A stretch of DNA of 64,000 nt from Leptodontidium sp. MPI-SDFR-AT-0119 (GCA_020726505.1 JAHLEZ010000003.1:4361080-4425079); one strand, 5' to 3'. Numbered from the stretch's first letter, positions 36,812 to 45,825 are shown. Program-made: numbers and translations. The notes: generated by a model from the letters alone, not told the origin.

Positions 36812-37296
36812 TACTATCCCTCCCCCGGTCTTAATGTTAAATCGTCCAAATTAACAGGGCTTTGAACTAGGGAGCACATTAGGGGTCTATAGCCAATTAA
36901 AGAGCATAGAACCTACTAGAATTAGAGTCATGTGATTATTCTGCTAGTAGAAAACCCCTCTAGGTTCTTACCTCTTGATAACTTTAGTAACGACGACGAT
37001 AATAATAATGAATATTTAAGACTTTCTTTGCACGCCGCAGACGTTTACACGCGTTATACACGAGGTTCCTGATTCGCAGGCCTTAAATAACACTCTTTCG
37101 CCCTCGTACCCCTCTTAAGCCTCAACTCAGTCTTGGGACTCTCGAAATGGCCCTCGACTTCCGCAAACACTTATACGACGAGTATATGCGCCGTTGACTA
37201 CTCGTAGTGATCGAATCCGAATTAAAACTGCACTTGAGTTTGGCTATAACCTACGAGAGATACACTTAAAGCTAGGCTATACTCTTCGACAGATTT

Positions 37297-37441
37297 TGTC
37301 GGAACAATCACGTGCTCGCTTACCGAGCATATAAGGGAGGTCGGTTGGCCTGGCCAACCTTCCCTCCCTTCGTACAATTCAAGAGGCATTTTTATGATCA
37401 TTTTGAGCTGTACCACTTTACCTGAGCCTAGTCTCCCGACA
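37297..37441 (+). repeat. Left 145-bp LTR of the non-autonomous element
   Basis: It contains a TATA-like CATATAAG near 37329 and a strong hairpin, GGTTGGCC-T-GGCCAACC at 37343-37359, within a wider GGGAGG/CCTCCC frame. A 74-codon minus-strand open stretch over it is a shadow. Confidence 0.88.
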
Positions 37442-37499
37442 TTCATGAATAGTCAATATGGCTATACATTAACTAGGTATCTAGAAGAGATAGGTCGTA

Positions 37500-37623
37500 C
37501 GAATCTGGCGCTTATCCTTCGTGGAGAAATCGGCTTCGTACGAACTTATGCTAAGGGGTATTTTAGGAGATAATTCGTATGAGTCTGGCGCTTATCCTTC
37601 GTGGAGAAATCGGCCTCGTGCGA
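37500..37623 (+). repeat. Imperfect direct repeat pair inside the non-autonomous element
   Basis: A block with TCTGGCGCTTATCCTTCGTG followed by GAGAAATCGG appears at about 37504-37534 and again at about 37585-37613, in each case ending near a CGTACGA- or CGTGCGA-type motif. Confidence 0.7.
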
Positions 37624-37882
37624 AGTATACCTTAGGATATTCGAGGGTTTTGGGGAAGTACAGACTCACTAGTCGAACCGCTGTATCGAGAGTACGGCTC
37701 CTGAACCTACGTCCATCACGTCTTTTATCGAGATCTCCTTCTTCGCGAAGAAGTCATACGGACTAGGAAATCTTTGGACGAATAAGCTGGTACCTTACTA
37801 CTACGACAATTGCGACTTCCTCTACGTCGTACGGAGCTGGTACCTTACTACCACGACAATTACGACTTCTTTTAAGTCGTAC

Positions 37883-38348
37883 GAGCTCTGCACCCTCCGT
37901 ACGAGACGCCACCCCTCGTACGATACAAACAACACTCCTCCCTTTGCGAGCTCTTCGCTGAGCTCTGCACCCTCCGTACGAGACGCCACCCCTCGTACAA
38001 TACAAAACAACACTCCTCCCTTTGCGAGCTCTTCGCTGAGCTCTGCACCCTCCGTACGAGACGCCACCCCTCGTACGATACAAACAACACTCCTCCCTTT
38101 GCGAGCTCTTCGCTGAGCTCTGCACCCTCCGTACGAGACGCCACCCCTCGTACAATACAAAACAACACTCCTCCCTTTGCGAGCTCTTCGCTGAGCTCTG
38201 CACCCTCCGTACGAGACGCCACCCCTCGTACAATACAAAACAACACTCCTCCCTTTGCGAGCTCTTCGCTGAGCTCTGCACCCTCCGTACGAGACGCCAC
38301 CCCTCGTACGATACAAACAACCCTCCTCCTCTCTCGAGCTCTTCGCTG
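37883..38348 (-). repeat. Six-copy 77/78-bp tandem array, open in three minus frames
   Basis: Units begin at 37883, 37960, 38038, 38115, 38193 and 38271 (periods 77, 78, 77, 78, 78), each starting GAGCTCTGCACCCTCCGTAC. Two unit types differ at CGATACAAACAAC versus CAATACAAAACAAC, so the array looks partly like 155-bp dimers. All three minus-strand frames are free of stops through the array, giving overlapping open stretches of 164 to 227 codons whose peptide repeat includes YEGWRLVRRVQSSAKSSQRE. Because 77 is not a multiple of 3, the frame changes between units. That argues against a real protein. None of the three starts I could check is an ATG. Confidence 0.8.
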
Positions 38349-38564
38349 AGTACTCGACTTCTCCTTCTTCTCGTACGAAGCCGTCACCCTTCGTACGACC
38401 AGCTTACGGAGCTGGTACCTTACTACCACGACAATTACGACTTCTTCTAAGTCGTACGAGCTGGCACCTTTCTGCCACGACAATTGCGATAATACTCCCT
38501 CCCGATCGCATAAAGCTAGCACCTTACTGCTGAAACAACTGCGACACTTGGCCAAGTGTCGTAC

Positions 38565-38633
38565 GGAGCTGACACCTTTACTGTCGCGGAGCTGACACCT
38601 TTACTGTCGCGGAGCTGACACCTTTACTGTCTC
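38565..38633 (+). repeat. Three-copy 23-bp tandem repeat
   Basis: GGAGCTGACACCTTTACTGT plus CGC is repeated at 38565, 38588 and 38611, downstream of the larger array. Related GAGCTGGTACCTTACTACCA blocks occur at about 37786-37870 and 38410-38450. Confidence 0.8.
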
Positions 38634-38835
38634 GATAACTCGGGCTCGTTTCATATCTGAGGGAAGAACGCTTTACTTAGGATAAAGGCTATACTTGGGA
38701 AGAGGACGCTTCACTTGAGGAAGGCATATGCGGGCTTGTTTTTTTCCTTGATTTATTCGTACGAAGCCGTAAAGAAGGGCTAAGCTGGTGGATTGATTGT
38801 TCCGTATAATCTAATGACAAGAGAAAGATTGCCAG

Positions 38836-38980
38836 TGTCGGAACAATCACGTGCTCGCTTACCGAGCATATAAGGGAGGTCGGTTGGCCTGGCCAACCTT
38901 CCCTCCCTTCGTACAATTCAAGAGGCATTTTTATGATCATTTTGAGCTGTACCACTTTACCTGAGCCTAGTCTCCCGACA
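38836..38980 (+). repeat. Right 145-bp LTR of the non-autonomous element
   Basis: Reads as identical to 37297-37441. It is followed by the GATTT duplication. Confidence 0.88.
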
Positions 38981-40070
38981 GATTTAGTATGCTAAAGACT
39001 ACAGAAATACGCCTCAATAATACTAACGCGGCGTACGAAAGCCTCCTGCTATCGATACTCTAAAACGACAACGCCTTCGAGAATGGCTTGAATCTTCACC
39101 TTCTTATCGACGAGTCGCATATAAATATATACCTTCGATAGTACCTGAGCTTTAGTTCGGCGAGACAGCTTTACGAACGGCATTTAAACTCGTAGGCTAT
39201 GGCCGAAGAGTTGTAAAGCGAAAGGGGTTTTAGATGATCCCGAAGTATGGCGAGAACGTCGTGAGTTTGTTGAATGGGCTATTACTTGGACGCCTGATCG
39301 ATTGCTTTTACAGATCTTTTCGGACGAAGTTTGGGCCTTCGGAGGAGCGCACACATAGTCGTACGTCTCTTGTAAGCTCGATGGTAGTGATCGGTACTAG
39401 CCTGAGTGTTTGTCGCACAAATATAGTAAACGACTAGCGTGGATGTTTTACGGTACAATTGCCCTCGGAAGAAAGGGACTAGCTGTCTTTTGGGAGAAAG
39501 ATTGGGGTTTGATGAACTCTACAAAGTACGATAGCGTTATCTTAAGTAACGTCGACTTGTTTATACAAGTAAAGCGCCTTTAAGGTCATAATCTTATTTG
39601 GCAGTAAGACAACTCAAAGATTCACGTATCCTGTGAAACGTTATCGAACCTTCGTAGGCGTCGTATGTCGTATATTAGGTTCCCTCGATACTCTCCGGAC
39701 CTTAACCTTATTGAGTATGTTTGGAATTAGATAAAAAATTGGATTTAAGCTTATTATTACGCCGCGTACTACGACGCTTCAAAAATACTTATCGAGTAAC
39801 TTCGTAAGATCATTTGGGAGGCTTAGGAAGCTGTACCAGAAGACTTCATTCGGAAGCTTTATAGCTCTTGGTGGAGGAGATGTCAGGCGGTGATTGATGT
39901 ACGAGGAGGACCTACAAAGTACTAGCAAATACACTCATTTTCATGTACCTCGCGTGTAACTAACATTTTCCTGCATTCAGAAGCGGTGAGCCTAAAAAGG
40001 AAGCGGTGAAACTAACAATTCTAGAGGTTTCCAGCCCACATTTTAACATTAAGACCAGGGGGGGATAGTA

Positions 40071-40400
40071 TAATAGCCGAATTAGCTTTATGTATAGTTT
40101 AATAGTCTTAAGAACCTTAAATGGTAGTAATAACCCGTTGTAATAGCACGGATTTCCGTAAGCGAGCAGTACCGGGATCAGGTGATAATACTCTCTATTA
40201 ACGCGAATATCGAAGTGAAGAGCCCTTTCCCCGAGGGAAGGTTGCTCTCCTTATATCTTCGACATTGTTTAAGCTATTCCTAATCAAGCTTAATTACATG
40301 ACGTATACGTTACGTACGTATTACGTATTAGCGCTACACAGCCTCACTTAGTCGAATACTAAGTGGGTGTACGGGACGACCGAATGGTTCTTTTAAATCT
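40071..40400. other. Boundary stretch between RIP-altered sequence and gene island
   Basis: No gene is seen. Composition changes here from TpA-rich to ordinary. A cluster of ACGT palindromes (ACGTATACGT, ACGTACGT and related) lies at about 40302-40330. Confidence 0.5.
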
Positions 40401-41084
40401 GAGCAATAGAATGCCCTGTACCGCAGCTTCTAGTGGGGTCACTGGGGTGCAAAAGGATTGCATCCTGGTTCATTTTTAGCCGAAGTGATTAGCCATTGCC
40501 TTATGTTATGACAGGGGATGCGCCCGGTCGATAAGGAACAAAGCTCGCGATGTTTATTTTGGTGTTTTGGGCAGCTGACTAATCCGTTATGAGATCTGAC
40601 CCCTGGTGTAAGGCTTTTTCGGCTGACGTAATCCGCACTGACCACCACTGTTGGAACGTAACATTTGGAATAAAATTCACGCGTCCTCATCCGTCTGACT
40701 TGCTCTCCAAATTATCTACCTGATTTAAGGTCGACTGAGGTATTGCTTATAGCCTCTCTATCACAAATAACACTTCGCGAAGACCAGAATTGGATTGTTC
40801 TCAGACATTGAAGCACCTTTATACTTCGAGATTTCGATATTAGTTTGACTGGTAGGTAATGCTAATAACAAAAGTTCTTGTGCTGATACAGTGTAAAGTT
40901 ACTATGCCCTGAATTGATCGTAACTTACGCTCAAACGCACGCCTTCTTGAGACCATTCAATTTATCCTCACGCTTGGGTTCCGCTGAACTTAGCCTACTG
41001 CAACGATCTGGAACAATCAATAGTCTGTTTTCGCCCCCGCAGGCTTCGAACAACGTGCGGAGCGTGTCCACCTTCACCGAAATC
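40401..41084. other. Intergenic sequence of ordinary composition
   Basis: CpA and TpG are at normal levels. An 83-codon minus-strand open stretch at 40439-40690 has no features that support it. The membrane-protein frame is open upstream to 40914, but without an ATG before 41085. Confidence 0.5.
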
Positions 41085-41579
41085 ATGTTGAACGAGAAGC
41101 AAGTGGAAGTGCTTCATCTGTTCGATAATTCAATATGTCCCGAACCGGATGTCTTCGTCTTCATCACATTCACCATCTTCACTCTTTTATGGGCTTTGTA
41201 CATGTCCATTCGAGCATCGCAGCCGGAAGAAAGTTGTCGCAATAGGAACTTCTCAGCTCGTGTCTTGCTATCTATTGCCTATATTTCTATTCTCGCTGTG
41301 CAACTATTTGATGGCTGCTGGATTATTATCATCTTCCGATGGGGGTGTTCACAGACGAGTGGCGCGAACGGAGCCACAGATACCTTCATAGGCTTGGTGG
41401 ATTGGATGTTTACTTCCCTTGTTCTAAGCCTCCAGTATATCTTGTTACTGCTAGGCTTTCTTTTGTGGGCCATCACACTTCTCAGGACTGCGAAGCAGCT
41501 GGTTTCTCTATGGTGGTTCGGCCTAGTGCGCAGGTCAACCACTACAGGTGCAAGGAAAGAACCTCTTTTCTTCTCGTAG
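41085..41579 (+). CDS. Small predicted membrane protein, unknown function
   Basis: I do not recognise this protein. From the first in-frame ATG at 41085 (A at -3) it has 164 codons, ending in TAG at 41577-41579. Hydrophobic segments lie at about residues 23-41, 59-84 and 101-133; the last is long enough for two passes, so three or four membrane spans are likely. A short loop of Cys, Gly and Ser follows the second segment (GCSQTSGANGAT). The C-terminus is basic (RRSTTTGARK). The frame stays open back to 40914, so an upstream exon cannot be excluded. Base composition is normal, with no RIP signs, which supports a host gene. Expression and homology are untested. Confidence 0.5.
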   Translation: MLNEKQVEVLHLFDNSICPEPDVFVFITFTIFTLLWALYMSIRASQPEESCRNRNFSARVLLSIAYISILAVQLFDGCWIIIIFRWGCSQTSGANGATDTFIGLVDWMFTSLVLSLQYILLLLGFLLWAITLLRTAKQLVSLWWFGLVRRSTTTGARKEPLFFS

Positions 41580-41842
41580 TCCTTGGTCTCGGGGCAATAG
41601 GAAAGACTTGAGTCTTTTGATCGCGGGATTAATGGGGAATAAGTGCATCAAAGTGCAACATTTCATAGCAACTTCATTGGAGCAATCAGAGTGCTAAGGA
41701 TGTGAACAATCAATTAAATTCTATTGCTGTTCTTATCTTCTAGAAGTGAAAATGGCTCTAATGATCCCAGGATCATTATTTCACCACGCCACCACTGGCT
41801 GGCTCGTATGAGACGTGTGATACAATGGTGGAAGGCTGACTG
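41580..41842. other. Spacer after the membrane-protein gene
   Basis: Ordinary composition. A short dyad, GATCCCAGGATC, lies at about 41764-41775. No gene is seen. Confidence 0.4.
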
Positions 41843-42510
41843 CTAACTATCATACCTTTTGCTGCAGCATGCCGAGTTAGGCGGAAGATATTGATTTCCA
41901 GTAATCGCCGATTCGTATTGGAATGCAGTACCACTCTAACCAGCGAGACTGCCAGTTTCGGACTAACATGAACTTTGCAGGTACAGCGATGCGGATATGC
42001 GGCGGAGAAAACTCTGGCCGATTAAGGCGCGGGGGCCAGCTAACCATTATACCTTTTGCTGCAGCATGCCGAGTTGGGCGGAGGATATTGATTTCCAGTA
42101 GTCGTCGATTCGTATTGGAATGCAGTACCACTCTGACCGGCGAGACTGCCAGTTTCGGACCAACATGAACTTTGCAGTAGTCGCCGATTCGTATTGGAAT
42201 GCAGTACCACTCTGACCGGCGAGACTGCCAGTTTCGGGCCAACATGAACTTTGCAGGTACAGCGATGCGGATATGCGGCGGAGAAAACTCTGGCCGATTA
42301 AGGCGCGGGGGCCAGCTAACCATTATACCTTTTGCTGCAGCATGCCGAGTTGGGCGGAGGATATTGATTTCCAGTAGTCGTCGATTCATATTGGAATGTA
42401 GTACCACTCTGACCGGCGAGACTGCCAGTTTCGGACCAACATGAACTTTGCAGGTACAGCGATGCGGATATGCGACGGAGAAAACTCTGGCCGATTAAGG
42501 CGCGGGGGCC
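41843..42510 (+). repeat. 197-bp tandem repeat, three copies plus a 79-bp partial copy
   Basis: Units starting CTAAC(T/C)AT at 41843, 42040 and 42316 share the marker blocks TTTTGCTGCAGCATGCCGAG, TGCAGTACCACTCT and GATTAAGGCGCGGGGGCC. Between the second and third copies an extra partial unit of about 79 bp is inserted (about 42178-42255). The first copy has a few G-to-A or C-to-T changes relative to the others. Open stretches on both strands across the array (up to 176 codons) follow the repeat period and are most likely not genes. Confidence 0.85.
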
Positions 42511-43470
42511 AACACCAAAAACTCCAATATTCTACGACAAACTCCTGTCCAAGACTTCATAACACTCCTATCTACATACACGCTCTCAAGCATGTGGACA
42601 CGAGATACACCGTTTAAATTTTATCATTTCTTTTTCCTTTAGTACATTACCTCTACAGAAACCCGGAGAAACTTAGTGCAGCGGGTATCGCTAGTGTCGC
42701 AACAGCCACTTTTGTTACATCCTATTGGCGACCGATGTGCGGATCGGTCCGAGCAACTTTGGGACAAAAAAGCCTCAGACGAGCAAATAATAAGCTTTCG
42801 CAAGCTTTACTATCCCGGTCTTCCGCTAAGACCTGATTCGTCGGCGATAGACGAACCGAGTGCTTTTATCCGGACTGAACCCGAGCATGTTTTTCAAGTC
42901 GCACGAGGCAGTTTCTTCCACAAATAGGGGAGCATCTTTTCCAAGGAGTATCATCCTTCTTATTCACGTTATTCCGTCTTTTGCAAGAGCTAAGATATCC
43001 AATGCAGGTATAGAAATTGAGATGAGCCTATCGAGACCTGTGACTATAATTTGGACGGAACTAGAACAGATTGATAGATGCTGATACGATATGGGGCTAT
43101 TCATTAGCTTGTGGCTATTCTAGTTGCAGCGTCAAGAATCAGCATTGCCCAATCTGGAATCTTAGACCCGATGGTTGCTCGCTGACTTTAATGCAGGGTT
43201 GTCTCCTTCTCGAAACGTTCTCGGATATTGATTTAGAGTAGCAATCCTCTTTTGATGCGGTGCGATTTGTTCCGTTTCCTGGGGCGGCAGCAGTCATCGC
43301 TCCCCTTTAAACCTACTTGGCGACCGTAAGCATTGTTTTCAGAACTGAGATATATCTGCATTCTAATCTCTTCTTTTCCGTAGAGACAATCAGAGAGCTT
43401 GCTTTACAGTCTGTCTTTGTTCTTTCTATATTACACTCCAGCAGTTTTACTTTCGACTATCATCTCCACG
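42511..43470. other. Intergenic region upstream of the secreted-protein gene
   Basis: A plus-strand open stretch at 42676-42927 begins with GTG, not ATG, and could only be an internal exon of a spliced gene; no partner exon was recognised. The last 150 bases before 43471 are pyrimidine-rich, as in many fungal 5' untranslated regions. No clear promoter element was fixed. Confidence 0.4.
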
Positions 43471-44271
43471 ATGCGCCTTCAACTCTCCACCCTGCTCGCT
43501 GTCTCTACATTGTCTCATGTAATAGCTCTTACTATCACCCCAAGGGCTGTTCCACATGTTGGTCTGCACTCTGAGTATCTCGTCAAAGGTGGCCAACATC
43601 GAATACAGCTTTGGTTTCCAGACTACGAAGAAGATGTTCAAACTTTCGAAATCAGCGGTAACTTCACGCCGTCTGTTCACTACGAGCGTTTGGACAGAGC
43701 CCTTTTGGAACGAGACATTTGTGCGAAAATTACCGATTGTGCGGGAAATGTTGCATCTACCGCAGCGGCATGGTATGGCATTGCTGCGGAGGCCACTGTC
43801 AGTAATTGCAATGCCGCAGCCGCCGCAGTCAACAACTACCTCACCAACGACAATTACGGAGCAGTTAGAACCCTATTTCTCGGCAGTGTGATTGGCTTTG
43901 CGATTACCATCGTCTCAACTGTTCCCCAGTACTTTATCAATGCGAAACTCGAAGCAAGATACGGCAACTCGAAAAATTCCAACGATGCATGCGGCGAGAA
44001 AGTCCCCTCTGTGTTCGCAAGCAACGCCGCTAGTGCCGTTTATGAATTCTGCATCTCAATTCAAAGTGAAGTTCAGTCTGCAGCTACGACAAACTTTGAT
44101 GTTTTGGACATGGCCAGCTCCTCTGCAAATGGAGGAGGGGGGTTCGAGGGTCGTGCCAAGATGTTCATATCTGAGCAGGCAGCCACCTGGGGTCCTATAT
44201 GCAAGAATGATTATGGTGTTGACTGGAAAGTCAAGCTTCGGCGGTGGGTTGAGAGCTGGGTTAGCGCTTGA
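43471..44271 (+). CDS. Predicted secreted protein with six cysteines, unknown family
   Basis: I do not recognise this protein. It has 266 codons from the ATG at 43471 (A at -3; the frame is open upstream only through a non-ATG codon at 43399) to TGA at 44269-44271. Residues 1-20 (MRLQLSTLLAVSTLSHVIAL) look like a signal peptide. The mature part has six Cys (83, 90, 113, 174, 194, 244), enough for three disulfides, one N-glycosylation motif (NFT, 64-66), an Ala-rich helix at 96-120 and a hydrophobic stretch at 130-152 that could be a buried helix or membrane segment. A Gly run lies at 221-224. No intron is needed. It sits in a RIP-free island between transposon blocks, a common place for candidate effectors in plant-pathogenic fungi; effector function is only an inference. 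Confidence 0.7.
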   Translation: MRLQLSTLLAVSTLSHVIALTITPRAVPHVGLHSEYLVKGGQHRIQLWFPDYEEDVQTFEISGNFTPSVHYERLDRALLERDICAKITDCAGNVASTAAAWYGIAAEATVSNCNAAAAAVNNYLTNDNYGAVRTLFLGSVIGFAITIVSTVPQYFINAKLEARYGNSKNSNDACGEKVPSVFASNAASAVYEFCISIQSEVQSAATTNFDVLDMASSSANGGGGFEGRAKMFISEQAATWGPICKNDYGVDWKVKLRRWVESWVSA

Positions 44272-44860
44272 GAAATCGGCACTATTGGGCTAGATTCAAC
44301 ATCCTGCCCCTTTTGAGGATAGCCTAGTTCCTTGTCTGCTCTGTAAGAGCTTCATTTTCCACTACTGTCTATAGGGAGGGGGGGAGTAACTCTCACAACT
44401 CTATGTATTTCGCCTTACGTTCATTCAGTACAGGAAATTGCCTTTATTTGTATTTCGTTACTCATTCATGATTCTTGATAAGACGTTGAAATATATCAAA
44501 AAGACCCCCCATTTGGTAGCGCCCCTGTGACACTTTTGATACAGAAACGTGAAATAGCCGTTCTTAGTCTTAATAGCAATGTGTTACGAACAAATCTCGG
44601 GGGCCCTCTGGGTCCCGGGATGGGAGATTCTAGGACCCTATGTAATGCTGGGAACTAAGTAGTTCCCAGGAGCACTACTCCTAGGAGCCTATAGGATCCC
44701 AGGATTAACTAATTGGAGGATCGGTGACCACCCTTTCTGCCAAAGCCCCGCGTTCAAGGGGAGCACACCAAAAAGTAAGACTAACGTAAGTCGTGGCGTA
44801 ACGAAACGGAATGCAGGGGGATTTCGAACAAGAACTTCAATTACTCAACATCCACTATAA
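44272..44860. other. Downstream flank with GC-rich dyads, possible LTR-like start
   Basis: After the stop codon comes an AT-moderate 3' region. From 44581 a sequence starting TGTTACGAAC holds GC-rich inverted repeats, among them CTGGGAACTA-AG-TAGTTCCCAG at 44648-44669 (10-bp perfect stem) and CTCCTAGGAG just after. The start and hairpins recall an LTR, but I found no partner copy. No gene is seen. Confidence 0.4.
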
Positions 44861-44869
44861 TATAGTCTC

Positions 44870-45445
44870 CTATCCCACTCTCAGATTCATCTTAGCCTTC
44901 TTCAACTTCCTCTTTATTCCCTACTTCGTATAACCTAACCTTGGCCTTGGTTTTCCCCTTTTTCTCCTTTTACTTTTTAGTAGCTTTTTCGGCGGCAACC
45001 ACGGCATCACATAAGTCCCCACCCCACCCTTCCGCGCACCCCCCCCTTCCGCGCACCCCGCAATTTTACCACCGCCTGTAAATAACACTTAATAACTCTA
45101 TAACGCTTCAATTTCTATATAATCTTCTGTAGCCTCAGAATCTCTTACTGAATCTGAATCAATAAGTACAATTTCTTGATCTCCAGCTACAATTTGAGCT
45201 TTCTGGATAGCTTGAATATCTGCAAACTTGGAATTTGGACTAGTTTGAACTTTCCGTTTTTTCCGTGGTTGTAATTAATCTAATTTAGCTTCTAATTACT
45301 GTATTCTTATCTCTGCCTGTTCTAATGCGAAGTCCTTTTGATCAAAAGCTTTAACATCTTTATTAAAAAGTAGTCGACGTGTTAGGATGTTGTCATGTGA
45401 TTTTTTAGTCAAAGTATTAAGTTGTAATCTGAATTCTTTGCCAGC
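44870..45445 (-). pseudogene. C-terminal part of a pogo-type transposase
   Basis: On the minus strand the frame runs from the Gypsy C LTR edge (45445) leftward: GKEFRLQLNTLTKKSHDN, then AFDQKDFALEQAEIRIQ, then PRKKRKVQTSPNSKFADI and QAIQKAQIVAGDQE. This order (helical segment, basic KKRKV block, then an Ala/Gln-rich helix) fits the C-terminal tail of Fot1/pogo-like transposases of fungi. The DDE catalytic core that should lie upstream is missing because the Gypsy element begins there. Few stops are present and RIP is mild. A C-rich stretch at 45017-45060 with CTTCCGCGCACCCC twice lies inside it and may have interrupted the reading. Confidence 0.6.
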
Positions 45446-45694
45446 TGTGACGACTGTCGCTGTCCAGAGCCTCATTTCCACCGGCTCCACTTAGTGCTGC
45501 CCGATCGGGACGTACCGAGATTACTATAGTACTAGGTATACTAACCTCTTATATATAGACTTATTCTTTTCTTACCTTCTTTCCTTTGTAATTATAGATT
45601 CTAAGTTGATACTTAGTATCGTCATATGTCTCTTGTGTTAATATGTGAGGCGTTAGTTACACGTGATTGCCGTCTTTCTAGGGCAAGCGTCATA
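45446..45694 (+). repeat. 5' LTR of Gypsy C
   Basis: 249 bp, starting TGTGACGACTGTCGC and ending AGCGTCATA, with TATATATAGAC at about 45551 as a TATA-like element. Confidence 0.9.
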
Positions 45695-45825
45695 TTATCT
45701 ACAACTCTTTTTTCTACGTTTAAGAAGACAGTAAATATCCCTCGCCCCTTAATTCTCCTATAAGTGGTTACGACTTAGAAGCTTAAATACAGGAAAGGCC
45801 TATACTAAGCTTTATAGCTTGACGA

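Larger units (their letters stand above)
37297..38980 (+). mobile_element. Young non-autonomous LTR element (TRIM/LARD-like)
   Basis: A 1684-bp unit with 145-bp direct terminal repeats starting TGTCGG and ending CCGACA, flanked by GATTT on both sides (37292-37296 and 38981-38985). Direct repeats with TG/CA ends and a 5-bp duplication define an LTR retroelement. The inside (1394 bp) encodes no gag or pol, so it must depend on another element's enzymes. By eye the two LTRs are identical over all 145 bases, so the insertion is recent and has escaped RIP. It broke the Tc1/mariner transposase. Orientation is given as plus by convention; the purine-rich AAGAGAAAGAT just before the second LTR supports it. 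Confidence 0.85.
37140..39930 (+). pseudogene. Tc1/mariner transposase, split
   Basis: A cut-and-paste transposase in two pieces. The N-terminal piece (to 37296) reads TRSDRIRIKTALEFGYN then LREIHLKLGYTLRQI, a helix-turn-helix-like DNA-binding part. The frame resumes at 38986 as YAKDYRNTP. The catalytic triad is visible: Asp in FSDEVW (39323-39325), Asp in DNSKIH (39608-39610) and Glu in SPDLNLIEYVW (39713-39715). Thirty-four residues lie between the second Asp and the Glu, giving DD34E as in Tc1-like enzymes. A few stops occur, for example directly before the second Asp. The true start is uncertain. The triad itself survives, so decay is mild. Confidence 0.85.
36814..40068 (+). mobile_element. 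Tc1/mariner transposon (DD34E) interrupted by an LTR element
   Basis: Terminal inverted repeats pair 36814-36841 (CTATCCCTCCCCCGGTCTTA onward) with the complement of 40041-40068 (CTATCCCCCCCTGGTCTTAA onward). TA stands outside both ends (36812-36813 and 40069-40070), the usual Tc1/mariner target duplication. Without the 1684-bp inserted element and its 5-bp duplication, the transposon would be about 1.57 kb, a normal size. It carries one transposase pseudogene in forward orientation. Confidence 0.88.

Noticed and set aside
37763..38555. Three overlapping minus-strand proteins of 164-227 residues
   Set aside because: They are readings of the 77/78-bp tandem array in shifted frames, with a period that does not preserve frame, and the starts I could check are not ATG.
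37222..38955. Minus-strand ORFs of 74 and 88 residues at the two 145-bp LTRs
   Set aside because: They share the same LTR-derived peptide at both ends and are not separate genes.
40439..40690. 83-residue minus-strand ORF
   Set aside because: No domain, signal or supporting context; chance length in ordinary sequence.
40914..41084. Extension of the membrane-protein frame to 40914
   Set aside because: The frame there begins with TTG and no ATG occurs before 41085; an upstream exon is possible but not shown.
41877..42444. Proteins of 81 and 176 residues across the 197-bp repeat
   Set aside because: They repeat with the DNA period on both strands and look like products of the repeat, not genes.
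42676..42927. 83-residue plus-strand ORF upstream of the secreted gene
   Set aside because: It starts with GTG and no exon partners or family features were found.
43399..43470. Extension of the secreted-protein frame upstream to 43399
   Set aside because: The codon at 43399 is TTG. The first ATG is at 43471 and is followed directly by a good signal peptide.
43556..44293. ORFs of 111 and 133 residues overlapping the secreted-protein gene
   Set aside because: They are alternate-frame shadows of the 266-codon gene.
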